NCBI GenBank assembly: GCA_034766995.1
Contig: CM068315.1
Location: forward strand, 43,319,318-43,383,317
Length of the DNA stretch: 64,000 nt
Source: Acanthacorydalis orientalis
Lineage: Eukaryota; Arthropoda; Insecta; Megaloptera; Corydalidae
Reading direction: 5' to 3'
The number at the start of each line of letters is the position of its first letter. Within the stretch, counting starts at the first letter, position 1. Position numbers and translations under genes: made by a program. The notes below the pieces were generated by a model, which saw only the letters and a list, made by a program, of their open reading frames with translations, was not told the DNA's origin and ran no database searches. Of this stretch, positions 1 to 12,590 are shown one piece after another.

Positions 1-269
1 AAAAGAATGTATAGAATAAATGGACAAGAGTTTTGATTTTTATACGAATTCATTTCAATATACCTCCATTGCAAACAAACCTTATTAATAAAAGAATGTA
101 ATATTTTAAAATGAGTTTTATCTACAGTTTAATTTTAAATCGTCCATTTTTTATATTGAAATCACTAATAAAGAATGTTTAAAAATGTTATAAAGAATAT
201 ATAAGTCATAATTTTCAGCTTCTCTATGTTGAGAAATGCATTGTTGTCTTTGTTTGATTTATAAACTTT

Positions 270-270
<1 letters not shown>

Positions 271-336
<66 letters not shown>
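271..336. repeat. (TA)n array before the exon
   Basis: Near-perfect TA dinucleotide repeat with one C interruption, about 55 bp upstream of the exon at 393. Confidence 0.97.
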
Positions 337-340
<4 letters not shown>

Positions 341-392
341 AGATATAAATGGAATAAAAAACATATAAGATACATTTCGATGTTGTTGACAG

Positions 393-528
393 GTGTCCGT
401 TTCTAATGCACGTGAGGTGACATTGCTACGCGTCGGTCGACCGATTTCAGGGCGCTACCTGTGCGAAGTGTCAGCGGATGCCCCCCTGTTTCACACTGCT
501 ATTCAGTCGGCAATGATGACCGTCGTCG
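393..528 (+). CDS. Beat-family Ig protein, internal exon: end of Ig domain 1
   Basis: This is an internal exon of a Beaten path-like cell-adhesion protein. Acceptor TTGTTGACAG ends at 392 and donor GTGAGT starts at 529. It is read in phase 0 for 45 codons plus one base (split codon G|AA). The peptide has the F-strand motif SGRYLCEVSADAP with the conserved Cys at exon residue 24, and ends AMMTVV, which matches the Beat layout of a Cys-containing F strand followed by a G strand (xMxVV) running into the inter-domain linker. Known Beat proteins are secreted or membrane-anchored ligands of Side receptors in motor-axon guidance. Base use is far more GC-rich than the surrounding intron. The first Cys and the signal peptide must lie upstream of the window. 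The paralogue (beat-I to VII) is not resolved. Confidence 0.88.
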
Positions 529-598
529 GTGAGTGTTTACTTGCCTTTCATTCTGTTCAACTTGTTTACTTACCAGACAAGACGTTGATTTCATAACA

Positions 599-601
<3 letters not shown>

Positions 602-659
<58 letters not shown>
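602..659. repeat. (TA)n array
   Basis: Perfect TA repeat of 58 bp that runs directly into the palindromic MITE at 660. Confidence 0.97.
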
Positions 660-662
<3 letters not shown>

Positions 663-785
663 GGTGATTCAATTTAGGCTTCCACATGAAAATATTAAAA
701 AGATTCGCAAGAATTAAAACAAAAATGATTTTTTTAATTCTTGCGATTTTATACTTTCATGTGAATGCCTGAATTGAATCGCCTA
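660..785. mobile_element. Small palindromic MITE, TA-flanked
   Basis: Two inverted arms of about 50 bp: left arm AAGGTGATTCAATTTAGGC...CGCAAGAATTA, right arm its near-perfect reverse complement ending GAATTGAATCGCCT, with a short A/T loop. TA lies on both sides, as expected for a Tc1/mariner-mobilised MITE. There is no coding capacity. The superfamily is inferred only from the TA flanks. Confidence 0.75.
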
Positions 786-1195
786 TGTAAGCATTCTTCG
801 ATTAACGCTCATGTGTTCCCGAAATTCTATCATTAAATGAAAGAGCGTTAAACGAGACCTCATATAATACACCAAATACCGTATATATTTTATAGTGTGT
901 GTATAGAAGTTTGGATTTAATTATATAATTAATGAACTTTCAAACACAGTTGAAAATGAAACATTTTAAGTTTGATACCATTAATTGTTTATTTGAAAAC
1001 CATATTGTTTAATAATTCAGATAGTCCACATTGTATGTGTATCTATTTGAAATAATATTAAAATTTTTAGAATATATATCAGAAGTTGCTAACAATATTC
1101 GTTCCGATGTTTTATTAGCTTGTGTTGCTTATAAAGTCATAGTCTTCTATAGAAATGGATTGATTGATGGAGATTTAAACGATTTCTTTTATATA

Positions 1196-1779
1196 TTAGG
1201 TTGGTAGAAAAATAATTCTGGATTATGAGTCTTTCATATACATTTCATTCATATACATTTCCAGCTTTTTTTATTTTCTTAGCTGTTTTAAGTGATTCAG
1301 AACTTTTGGATGGTTAACGCCTTACTTTTATGCGAGTTTTCGAATTGTTATGCGTTGTTCTGATTCAACTAACGCCTTCAGTTGGTCATTATGCACTGAA
1401 GAAGAACACGCTCGACCCTTTTTCATTTTCAAGGCTCTCTCATATCCAGCATGAAATTTTTGAAACCATCATTGCACAGTATATTCCTTAACAGTACCCA
1501 CACCAAAAGTATTGTTTAGTTTACGTGGAGTTTCTGCTACTTTACCATCCATTTTGAACACACAAAAATGCTCTTATTTTTTTTTTATCTTTAATTTAGT
1601 AGCTCAATTTAAAACAAAATTGATAATAAAACCAAAGTCGATATTATTAAAATACGAACCGAGAAATGTACTTTAAAATGATATTAACATATACACGATG
1701 AAATTACATTTTCATTGAAAAAAAAAATAAGGTTAGAATTTATAACACAAAAACCACAATCATTTTCCTACCAGCCTTA
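1196..1779 (-). mobile_element. Family A mariner derivative, copy 1 (Hsmar1/cecropia-like, HTH half only)
   Basis: Begins TTAGGTTGGTAGAAAAAT and ends with the inverted end CCTACCAGCCTTA. The minus strand carries a broken version of the mariner DNA-binding region (relics of the blocks around GVGTV and NDQLKAL), with stops and frameshifts. No catalytic domain is present: the HTH region joins directly to the 3' end sequence, the same junction as in most sister copies here. Confidence 0.85.
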
Positions 1780-1847
1780 TATTTATCGATATATTTCTGT
1801 GCAATAGTTTTTAATTTTATATAATATGACTTTAGGGATGGATATAT

Positions 1848-1850
<3 letters not shown>

Positions 1851-1885
<35 letters not shown>

Positions 1886-1909
1886 TCGTATATATATATA
1901 TACATATAT
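1851..1909. repeat. (TA)n array
   Basis: TA repeat interrupted by CTCG and one C. Confidence 0.95.
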
Positions 1910-2179
1910 AATCAATATTATTCATATTGATGTATTCTCCTGTGTATCTCTCTTCATTGTTCCGAATTCTGTAAATTATGTTTAAATTAGTTTCTTATAT
2001 AACCAGTTTCGAGTTTTGTCATCTTCAGGTAGACTTTGTACTGAATCTGAAATATGTTATTTGAAAAAAATCATTCTAGAATGTGATCAAGTTGTACTTT
2101 AAAATAACAAAAAGTACAACTAGAAGAAACACATTTGTAGAAGAAACACATTCAGATATAATCTATTATTTCTATATCT

Positions 2180-2285
2180 AAAATTCTGATGACATTGCTA
2201 TCAAAATGTGCATAAGAAACAATAAAAATGATCAATAATCAATTATTAAACACACTTAGATCAGAAATTTTTTTGCGAGTTAAAA
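2180..2285 (-). repeat. AT foldback family, single reverse unit
   Basis: Contains GATGACATTGCTATCAAAAT followed by GATCAATAATCAATTATT and a GATCAGAAATTTTTTT end, the order shared by the other reverse units in this window. Confidence 0.65.
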
Positions 2286-3492
2286 ATAATTTGTGAAGAA
2301 AAATTTAATCACAGATAAAATTAAATTATTTTGTAGTTGAAGATTAATTTTAAATTGTTATTCAAAAGTAAAATTATTTTTATTTGATATATTAAACATT
2401 TTTAAAGGGATTATCGAAACATATTTTATTTGGTATTTAAAAAAAACATTTATGAAGTAAACGATAAAAATTAAAGCTTTAAATAAAATACCAAGAAATA
2501 ATAAATGTATATCTTTGCGCCTGTGATTCTGTTGAATTTTTATTCTTCTACTTTTTATCGTTTTATCTCAATTCTGTTTTCTACTACTTGTTTCAACATT
2601 TGTATCATTTTCAGGTAGATATAAGATCTCTGATCAGTTACATAAAATTTTTTTGAAGACGACATGAATGACAAAACTAGTAATATAAAATTAATAGTTG
2701 TGGAAAAAAGAAACACATATGATTCAAAAAGATGAAACCCGCTTGAAAAATATTGAAAAAAACAACAACATTAAAAAAATCTAATTTAATGAGAATAAAA
2801 ACAGTTTCTATAATTTTTCTTATTAATATACGTTATATTTATTTTATAAACTGGTATACATTTTTCTAAAAATATTAGCAAAATATCACGAAGTTTCACT
2901 AAATAAATTCATATAATAATAAGGGACTTCACCCTTCGCTCAGTAACTCTCACTACCCTCCCCCAATGTATTCCTAGATAATTGTATACCTAATAATATC
3001 TTTTTCAATTTCTCAAAGTTTATTCTAATTTCAAAACTTATTAGTCATTGCTTTTCCTTAACGAATAATATAAGTATTTTAAAAATTTCAAGTGTCATTT
3101 CTTGTTGTCCGATCCATTTAATTAAAAGCTTAAAGAATTTAAGAAAATAATTAATTCGATATTTTATAAAAGAGAGTGTATTAATTTTGAATAAATATAA
3201 CACACTAAAAGAGGGAAATAATTTGAATAAAGTTTCAAAACGACTTCAGTAAAAAAATAAATTTCATGTATTAACATTGTATCCGTTTTCAAGTAGATGT
3301 AAATCATTGTTACAGAATTTTACTCGGGTCATAATTATAAAATTCATCAAAGTCATTAATAATAAAATATACTGGTACGTAAAACAAATTTATTACTTTC
3401 ACTTTTTAACTTGAACTGTAGCGAAAACGTATTATGAACTTTTTCAGGAAATTTTAATGTGCAGATATGATGCTATACATACATACACACAC

Positions 3493-3493
<1 letters not shown>

Positions 3494-3526
<33 letters not shown>
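3494..3526. repeat. (TA)n array
   Basis: Short TA repeat preceded by an ACATACACACACA block. Confidence 0.93.
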
Positions 3527-3529
<3 letters not shown>

Positions 3530-4261
3530 ATTAGCATAAATGTTCTAGATATGAAGATTTATATTATTTTAGCGGTCTGTATTTAAGGTAAATAGATACT
3601 CCCGAGTTAGTTTTGGGTTCATGTTATTTATAGAGATAATTCTTCGTTAAGTTCTTGTACTATTAAATTCTAGATAATGTATATTGTCCCTGGAAGCCAT
3701 TTATCAGTAAGGTCCATTAAAATAGGGAAACACGTTGACTTTGCGCAAATAATCTACAATGGTTTTGTATTTAGATAAATGTTCAGGTATTTACAGCACA
3801 CAGTTGTTTTGAAAGCATATTGTGGGTCAAATAAACGTTGAAATCAAATGTTGTGCGATTTTATTCAATCTATTAACAATACCATCCTAATGTCGTTACT
3901 GCTTATGATTCAGATTTATTTGTTTCTGCACGAATGGTAATAATACGTTTGGGTATTTTCAGTTCGTTTGGCGAGTTGTTAATGAACTAACTGGTATTTA
4001 AATAGTTAATATGGAGAAAGTTTTGTTCACAAGTAGTTTTTTTTTTCATTGATGAAAAAAATGTATTGATTTTTTTTATTTCAGCAAGTAACTAACTTTT
4101 AAAGTTTTTATTTATGAAATAAAATATTTTTTATTCGCTCTGGTTGAAACTTATTAATAAATAGAATGTTTCTAATTTCCTGTTAAAATTAAAGTGTAAC
4201 TCTTCTATCTAAAGCAAACATTTTTTCATAAATGAAAGTTTCGGTCTTTTAAAACAAATGT

Positions 4262-4370
4262 CTTTTTTCTAATCAAGAATGTTTAATAATTGATTATTTT
4301 TAATCGTTTCTTCTATACATTTAGATGTTGATTCCATTATCACCGGAGCGTTAAGAACAAAAAAAAAATG
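4262..4370 (+). repeat. AT foldback family, single forward unit
   Basis: Diverged forward unit: AATCAAGAATGTTTAATAA, then a TTGATTATT core, then CATTATCACCGGAGCGTTAAG. Confidence 0.55.
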
Positions 4371-4954
4371 GAAAAAATATTATTTGTGGGAAAATCCAAA
4401 ATTAGCTTTCAAATAGTTAATATTTTATTTGAAATTTTTATACAAAAAAGTATAATTTTTGAAACTGTAGCTTAATTTATGTCCACAAATGAATATAATC
4501 GCTCCCAAAATGCAACTAATATAAAGTTTTAAACAAGAAGAGATTATTTTCAGAAAAAAAATATTTAAATTTCTGAAATAAGATTAATATTTGTGTAAAG
4601 AACAATTATATAAAAAATATAATCTTTCAAGAAAAAATAAGTATTGCTTTGGTGTGAGATACTATTTTATATTTTTTCTTTACAATGTAATTGTAAGGAA
4701 ATATCTTATTTGAAAAATGGATTGTATAGTTCAGATATCTATGGAGTATTTTTTGAAAGATCTTATTATAAATGTCTGTCATTGAAAATTGTCTAATAAT
4801 ACAGATAAGTGTGTACTTTAATCTGAATTTAATCAAATATGGTAGTAAATTTTAGGAAAAAAATGTTAGTTTGTTCAAAAAAATGTAGATACAGTGTATT
4901 TTTAGTAAAAGTATTAAAATTAAAAAGTATGCCATTTTCATGCATCGGATACTT

Positions 4955-5112
4955 TTTTTCTGATCAAAAAATGTAATAATTTATTATTAATTATTTTTTC
5001 TCTTCTTAAGTTCCGAAAATGACCAAATCTCGATCTTAATTTCCATAAGTAATAGCCAAAAGCAATTAATAATCAATTATTAAATATTTTGAGAAGAAAA
5101 TTTTGGTTTTTA
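4955..5112. repeat. AT foldback family, forward and reverse units
   Basis: A short forward unit (CTGATCAAAAAATG...TTATTATTAATTA) is followed at once by a reverse unit holding AATAATCAATTATTAAATAT and GAGAAGAAAATTTTGGTTTT. Confidence 0.5.
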
Positions 5113-6915
5113 TTGTGAATAAAAAAGTTGTTTGCACGGGATAATTAAAGTAGAATACCAAAACTTCTTGTGTAATAATTGTTGTTAAAAATATGAATCA
5201 TGTTAAACAATGTTTGTAAAAACAAGATAAACCGTGAACGAACTAAAAGAGAACACAAAAATGTATAAAGACTTAAAAAAATGCTGATTATTTATATAAT
5301 ATGGATATCGGTACATTAAAGTTGAAAGAAAGAAATGAAAATTGAGGAAAACTTAAATACATATTTAACATTGTGACAGTATTATTGTAAAATTTGAGAA
5401 AAAGATCCCAATTTGTAGTTTTGATAAGATTAAAAACAAAGATTCAGTTTTAACTCAGTTTTGTTTTTTTATTCAATTTTAATTCTTAAAAAAACTATAA
5501 AAGAAAAAAAATATCATGAGATATAGATGAATTCTCTTTTTACCAGATAAATTATTTGAAAAAAATATATACATTGAGGAACATTTCAGTTGACCAGTTA
5601 ATTAAATTCTAAATATCATGTTATCTGATCAGTAAAAAATAAATTTAATTTATTCTGAGAGAACCTGCCATTGTATAAAATGATTCAAATATAAGAAGTA
5701 TATATCCTAGTAAATAATAAAAAAAATATTAAACCTGAAGGAGGTTGTATAAAATTACAGGATGCTTGTCTCAACTGGAATTGGCCAATAAAATAGAGTT
5801 AAAGAATTCATGAAGGAATAAATAATTTAGAAATGTGTATATTATGTTTGATGAATTCGTAAGAGGAGAAAATCTTTGAGCCTCATAGAATATCTGTCAG
5901 TTGGAATAGCAAACGTTATTAATGAAATAAAAATCAGAAACAATGTTGAATTATGGAAAACGATTCATTCTTGAATGAGAAATTATTCAGAAGATGCTGA
6001 ATACTATAAATTCTATCCTTGTCGGTGTAAATCTTTCATAAAAAAACTGGAAATATATGAAAAATTATTATACTTTCAAATATTCAAGATTTTTTAAAAC
6101 TGAATTAGCTGACCCTTGTTCATATATAAGTTTAACTCCATTAATATAAAGCAATCAGTACTATTTTTATAGCCTTAATTCTACGCATATATTTGAAATA
6201 AATTAGTTTTTTTTTAAAAAAAGAATATAATAATTAAAATGTATAGGTTTCATTTTACTGATATGATCACTTTTTCATATCATTACTTTTATACTAATTT
6301 ATTTTAATATGTTCTACAATTTTAATATAAAAATAAAAATAATTTTATAAAATTACCAAGAATTATTTAAAATCATGCCTTGAAAATTTTTCTTGCAACG
6401 AAGCTTATACAAAATCGAACAAACAGATGATTGAATGGAAGATAAAAAAGTCGAACGAACGTCACAGCGTTTGAGGGATAAAAAAGTCAGAAGCATTTCG
6501 TTGAAATCGAAGGATCAAATTGTCCTGACACGGTTCAATGCTACCTTTTAACATGACTAATAAGAAACTAACTTTGTACGGTTGGTTGATTTAAAATACG
6601 AGTCGTTAATATCGACAGATGGAATTCATTCGCTAATCTGATTCTATTTTACAATTTCACGAATAGGTTGTGTGCAATTAGTAAGAATGTCTAGATAATA
6701 ATAATTTTAATGTAGAAAAAAACATTGAAATGTATCTCTAAGGTTTAATTTATTTCACGAAATTTACCATAATGAATAAATATGAATTTTTACTTTCCCT
6801 AAAGTAACAATAAGATTTATTTATAAACTATTTAATTTTTATTACAGATCTATTAATTTTTCCTATAGAAAGTATATAATTGTTTGACTTCACTATCGTA
6901 TTCTAATCATACATA

Positions 6916-8319
6916 TTATTGTAGTAGAAAAATAATTACGGTTTTTGTTTTCTGAATTCTAACTTTATTTTTTTTCAATAAAAGTATAATTTCATTGTGT
7001 CCATGTTAATATCATTTTAAAGTCCATTTTTCAGCCTGTATTTTGATAACATCGACTTTTATTTTACATGGGTCGTTTGGTAAGTATAGTAAAAAATCAA
7101 ATTAAACACTACTTTTTGGAAAAAATGATTTTTATTCTCAACATAGCCTTTATTGAATACTATACACTTGGTCCAGCGAATCTTCAAAATACGGATTGAC
7201 GGCAGTTATGACATCCTCATTCGACAAGAATTTCCTCCCAGTGAGCTAAATTTTCAAGTTCCAGAAGAGGAAGAAGTCACACAAGGCCAAGTTCGTAGAA
7301 TAGGGTAGATAAGGAAGCAATTCTAAGCCTAATTCGTACAATTTTGATATTGCGATGGCCGATTTGTGGGACGGCGCGTTTTCTGGTGAAAGAACACTTT
7401 TTATGTGCCAACCTTAACCGTTTTTATTTCAGATCTTCTTTTAAACGGTCTAATAATCTTACATAATAGGCTCCTGTTATCGCTTTTTCCTTCGTCAAGT
7501 AGTCGATCTAGATGAATCCTAGGAAATGCCAAAAAACAGTGGCCGTCACTTTCCCAGCCGATAAAACGGTCCTCGCCTTCTTCGGCGCGCTATTACCAGT
7601 CGTTGTCCAGTGCTTTGCAGACTACTTTTTTTGCAGACTACTGATTCAACTCATGTGTGTGGTGATGAATCGAAGTTTCATCCATAATGACGAATCAAAG
7701 CAAAAAGACTTGATGTTTTTTCCATTTTTGAGCCACGTGCTACAATGCTCGCTTCAAAAATCTGTAGAAAGCGAGCAACGCGTCCCTTCTGAATAAAATT
7801 TCGCCTATGCTAGTTTCAAAAATACCACTTGATAACCCTGAAGTTACCAAATGAATAGAGGTCCCATATTATATAAATTTTCCAAACTTATCAAACGACC
7901 CTCGTATTATTAATTTCACTTCAAATTGGGCTATTGAATTAAAGATGGAAAAGAGTTAAATAAGAGCAAATTTTTGTATGAGTTCAGAACGGATGGTAAA
8001 GCAGCATAAACTGCTTGTAAAATAAACGATGCTTTTGGTGTGGATACTGTTAAGGAACGTACAGGGCAATGGTGGCTCCAAAAATTTCGTACTGCGAACG
8101 AGAGACTTGAAGATGAAGAAGGTCACGGATGCCCTTTTTCAGTTCATAACGACCAACTGAAGGCATTAATTGAATCATAACCACGCACAACAATTCGAGA
8201 GCTTTCACAAATGTTAGGTATCAGTCATCCAACAGTACTGAACCACTTAAAACTACTTAAGTTAAAAAATATATACAAGTTTGAAAGTCATAAACCGCAT
8301 TTATTCTTCACCAACCTAA
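6916..8319 (+). mobile_element. Family A mariner derivative, copy 2, split by a family B mariner
   Basis: The left end is degenerate (TTATTGTAGTAGAAAAATAA). The element is interrupted at 7067-7903 and resumes with the HTH-coding half. The right end TTCACCAACCTAA closes at 8319. Without the insert it is about 565 bp, the normal size for this derivative. The HTH reading frame has stops. The split gives a relative date: family A inserted here before family B. Confidence 0.88.
7067..7903 (-). mobile_element. Family B mariner derivative (catalytic half), nested in family A
   Basis: Ends GGGTCGTTTGGTAAGTA (left) and its inverse ACTTATCAAACGACCCTCG (right), flanked by TA at 7065-7066 and 7904-7905; removing it rejoins the family A sequence. 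The minus strand reads degenerate mariner catalytic sequence: MDETSIHHH (first Asp present), a relic of the HQDNAP block, then the KFLSNEDVI region. The N-terminal DNA-binding domain is missing, as in the 51626-52479 copy. Open frames on the plus strand here are antisense to transposase. Confidence 0.88.
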
Positions 8320-9939
8320 TATAATCATGTGAAAAAATAATATAAACATCTTCGTTTTGTATATATAAAATATTTGAATAATTACGTTTATGAATCTATA
8401 TAAATCTTATTTGATTTCATAATGAAACCTTTTCATATTCTAGTATATAAATGTGATTTTTGTTTCTATATTTATTCACTCCGATGAAAAATAATTACCT
8501 ACTAGTTATAATTTCAAAAACGAAAAAAAGTTTCAAGTGTAAATAACAAATTTTCCAGACGAAAATTAATTTAACACTCGACGCAGTGTATTCAATGATA
8601 CTCTTCACTTTTTAAAATAAATATAATCTAAAACACATACAAAACAAAAATAATAACAGAGACATGTCTGTTATACAAATTATTGATGTGACACAAATTA
8701 AGTAAATACTATTTGAATAATATTTTATTTCGAAATATATTCGACCTATTTTTAATTATATTCAATATGTTCGTGTAAAGTTTATATTCATATAAAATAA
8801 AAGCTGACTAAAATCTGTTCAAATATTATATAAACGTATATACAAAGTTATACAAATAATAATCAAATAAAGATAGAAATACAAAGTTGCACGTTTAAAG
8901 TAATATAAATTCAAGACGATGTTCAATATTAACCTTTTGCAGTCTCGCGATTGGAAAGCTGGATGAACTTAAATAAGATTACTGATTGCAAGTTTATTTT
9001 CCTTTGCAAAACTTTAAACTACTAACTCTAATGCTAGAGCATTTGCATACGTGTTTGTGTATTTCAATGCATTTCGAAACATAAAATTATATAGAGTTTG
9101 GGGATCACAATAATATAGTTTCTTGGAGTTATTTTCAACTAATTATTAACGTAACGCCATGTGTGCGATTTAATTATAAAGTTGTTTAGTATTTACACAA
9201 AGTGTTAAAGGTATGAAACTTGCGTAATGCTACGAGTTCTGAAGAAACTTTTACGATGATTCCAATGTTCATGAAATCATCATTGTTCTTGTTAAGTTCT
9301 TTAATGTGGAAATACAGCAGTGGACTTTTGTACTAGTGTATATGAAAAAAAATTAATTGTACTGAATTCTTTTTCGTTCTTTTAGAAAATGTCATAAACA
9401 GTATTTTTTAACAACATAATATTCGATAATATATGATTAATAAAATCTTGAAATATGGATTCAGTACAATGACGATTGAAAAATGATTTCTTAGAAAATT
9501 TGTATATATTTGGTGTGCAAATTAATTCAATGCCTTGAAATTGAATCAATCATAACACTGGTTTAAATGAAAATATTTTCTAGTCGTTTTAGGATTTTGA
9601 AGTACCAAGCTTAAAATTTAAAAACATATCTTGTCCAAGAAGTTGGAACAACTTCACAAAACAGCAGTGAACTGCAGGCATATGAAATGAAGCATATTAA
9701 GAAATGTGTGCTTTTCGCATTTGAGCTGAAAAAATTTTTCTGAAGCCGTGGGAATAATTTGTTCAGTTTTAGAGGAAGATGTTGTGAAGCATGAAACATG
9801 CAAATAATGGTTTTAAAGATTGTGGGACGGTCCTGGACAATCGAAAAAATTGAAGAAGAGGAGTACTTGTTAAGTGGAAACTCCGCTCATATTGAACAGG
9901 AACTCCCTCACTCATCAAGAAATTTACAATTATCTACAT

Positions 9940-10429
9940 CAGTGGTATCAAACATGGATATAAACACGGGCCACCAAATTCAGTTTAAGAGAGTCTGCGG
10001 TCTGCGGACAAAAAAGTCACCCAAAAAAAATTTAGCAAGCGAAAAAAGATCTTTTATTTATATTCGAAAATGATTCATTTAAATTTTACATTTATTTATT
10101 CCTTAAAGCATTTATAAAAATTAAAAAATACATTAAATGTAGATATTATTATCATCAAATGTTGCAACAAAATTTTAAATTAGAGAAATTAAAAAAATTA
10201 ATATTTTTCACAACAAACTTGGCATCTTTTGGCAGATACTATTTTATCAACAACGAATATACTGGTGACCATAAAACGTTGTTCCTTACAATATACTTCT
10301 ATAATTTTCAATGTTTCAAAAATGTATTTTTTTTTAAATTTCATTTTATTATTTTAATTAAATCGACTTCAAGTTTTGGGCCGCGGGCTGCATTATTGAG
10401 TTTTGCAAGCCACGTATTTGACACCACTG
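9940..10429. mobile_element. hAT-like MITE nested in the mariner
   Basis: 490 bp with inverted ends CAGTGGTATCAAACATGG and TTTGACACCACTG, the end type of many hAT elements (CAGTGGTGTCAAAC). Flanking octamers ATCTACAT (9932-9939) and GTTTACAT (10430-10437) match at six of eight positions, fitting the 8 bp hAT target duplication. The inside is AT-rich and has no transposase. The two ends also carry the GGCC-containing blocks typical of such elements. Confidence 0.8.
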
Positions 10430-10940
10430 GTTTACATCGACTGGGAAAATTTTAAAATCTAGACCGATGGATTTCACATGAGCTCAGTCTGGAAAACAGA
10501 GAAAGCAGATGTTATACAACTATGTCCTTGTTCACAAGATTCAAAAGGAAGGATTTTTTACATAAAATCATAACTGAGGATAAAAAATCAGTTTTTATGA
10601 TAATTCCAGGCGCTGTAAATCATGAGTTACCACCTATGTACCATCGACATTGACTCTCAAACTAAATATACATACCAAAAAAGTGTTATTGTGTATTTGG
10701 TGGGATATTAGTAGCGTGATGTATTATGAGTCGTTCGAACCTGATCCGATTGTATATTCAGAGAATTACCAACAATGGCCTATCCGTTTGAGTAACGAAT
10801 TGTAGAGAAAACTTCCATTCAGTAGCCAGAGAACGAGGCAAGTTATTGTACAGCACGATAACGCTTAGCCGCATTTTCGAAAGAGACTAAACACCTTATT
10901 TGTTTGTTGGCCTAAGAAGTTCTCTCATGCGGCGTATTAA

Positions 10941-11315
10941 CCAATTCACTGCCAACTACGAGATATCTAGTAATAAGGGTATGTACCCCGAGTGCCAACT
11001 ACAAGATATCTCGTAATTTGCACTATAAGTTTGAATTAAATTGACTTGCTTAATGGGTTTTCACCGTGAGGATCATTACACATTACTGATTGTCGCTAGA
11101 CGAGATTTGTTAAGCGTCAGTCAATGCAGAATTTTATTCAGTGGTGCTGACTGTTAACCTATCTCATAGGTTTTTTTTCAAATTATAATAAATACCACTC
11201 AAAGACTTTATCCGCAACTAATTAATATTAAATTTTAAGAAATTACGCTGTTTTCTTTATAATAAACTTTTAACACCCAGAGAAAGACGCTTTATTTTTC
11301 CCGGTAGTGAATGGG
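10941..11315. mobile_element. piggyBac-like MITE nested in the mariner
   Basis: 375 bp flanked on both sides by TTAA (10937-10940 and 11316-11319), the piggyBac target. Inverted ends are CCAATTCACTGCC and GGTAGTGAATGGG. Near the left end the segment TGCCAACTACGAGATATCT recurs about 50 bp later with one or two changes, a subterminal direct repeat that contains a GAGATATCTC palindrome. There is no transposase. Confidence 0.85.
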
Positions 11316-11595
11316 TTAACCGGACCTAACTCTGTCAAATTATAAATTTATTCCGGTCGTTCAAGCATCACTTGTCTGATACCCATTTTTAAAAAAATGA
11401 TGGAGGTCCGAAAATGTATTAACGACTTCATCGAACCAAAACCGCCATCTATTTTTGACAAAAGATTCGTCAGTTATCTGACAGATAGAGTCAAGTTATA
11501 TAAAATAATAAAGTATATTTTTATGATTGAATTGTTTTCTATTTTTTTGTAAATAAAGATTCATTTTCTAAAAAAAGCACCGAATTAATTTATAA

Positions 11596-11600
<5 letters not shown>

Positions 11601-11648
<48 letters not shown>
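11601..11648. repeat. (TA)n array abutting a mariner end
   Basis: Perfect TA repeat beginning at the outer edge of the family C right end. Confidence 0.97.
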
Positions 11649-11650
<2 letters not shown>

Positions 11651-12349
11651 ATATGTATGTAAATGACAAACTTATGTAGTCGCATATAAATTTTATTAAA
11701 TATGTATTTAGGGAGGGTGACTTTATTCGTGCGTTCGTGGAGACGTATGTTTCAAATAAAATACTGACACCAGATACAGCAAATAAATATAAATTGGATA
11801 TAACATAAAATTGTCCCACTAAGAAGAAAAAGCACGAACGTACATACATACACACATACATTTTGATCCGTTCAATACAAGAAGCAGCGCATATTGTAGA
11901 TATTTTAACAAACTAGCCACGTTTGCTACGACACACCAAGTAGCATATAAACTCTCAAAAACAACCTTTTTTATAATGCGCACACGCCAAAAATATCAAG
12001 TGTGCTGCGTATTTATTTTTATTTCACTTTTATTGCTCTTTTATCATACACATTTACAGTTTTCAATTCGATGCAAAACGAAGTTTCGTCGTTCATTAAT
12101 AAATATCGATATAGAGACGAGAGAAAATATCAGCATCGTAACTATAATTTAAAAAAAAATGTTTCTGTTCAGGAGAACAATTTGATGAAATTCTAAATGC
12201 ATTTTTTCATTACAGTATTTTTTTACATATTCCAGTATGTGGTGTGATAAATATGAAAAAGTGAGTTTTGGTTATTTGTTTGCTTTTAAAAAATTTTTTA
12301 TGACAAGTTACAGTTCTGATACTAAATGACATTTTTCCTCTCATCATCT

Positions 12350-12590
12350 TTCTGACCAAAAGTGTTGTAAAAATCAATTAATCATTTTCGATTGTTATTC
12401 ATGTCCGTTTCAATGCTGATAACATCATTTTCAAAGAGCTAAAGTATAAATAATTAAAGTTTTCTGTAACTTAACGTTCTGACAATGATAGCATCGCTAT
12501 CGAAATGTTCACAAGCAACAACTAAATATAATCAATACTCAATTGAACATTTTTAATGAGAATTTTTTTGATTCGCTAAATAACAAAAAA
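12350..12590. repeat. AT foldback element, forward plus reverse arm
   Basis: Forward arm (GACCAAAAGTG...CATCATTTTCAAAGAGCTAAAG) and reverse arm (TTTTCTGTAACTTAACGTTCTG...AATCAATACTCAATTGAACA) meet around 12455. The arms are imperfect reverse complements of about 100 bp. Confidence 0.75.

Larger units (their letters stand above)
9509..11601 (+). mobile_element. Family C mariner, near full-length dead copy, interrupted twice
   Basis: The left end reads TTTGGTGTGCAAATTAATTC and the right end is the inverse around AGCACCGAATTAATTT, immediately followed by (TA)n. Subtracting a hAT-like insert (9940-10429) and a piggyBac-like insert (10941-11315) leaves about 1.2 kb, normal for a mariner. Decayed transposase is readable on the plus strand: N-terminal HTH region near 9700-9930 (the NSAHIEQEL block), FLHKII then a linker near 10540, the C-I-W-W-D block near 10700, VIVQHDNA near 10850 (second catalytic Asp), AAYSPDL split by the second insert (third Asp), and a C-terminal tail near 11440. 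There are many stops and frameshifts; it cannot encode transposase. Confidence 0.85.

Noticed and set aside
7512..7796. 94-codon plus-strand frame
   Set aside because: It is antisense to the family B catalytic region.
10159..10455. 98-codon open frame
   Set aside because: It lies almost wholly in the AT-rich inside of the hAT-like MITE and crosses its end; no domain.
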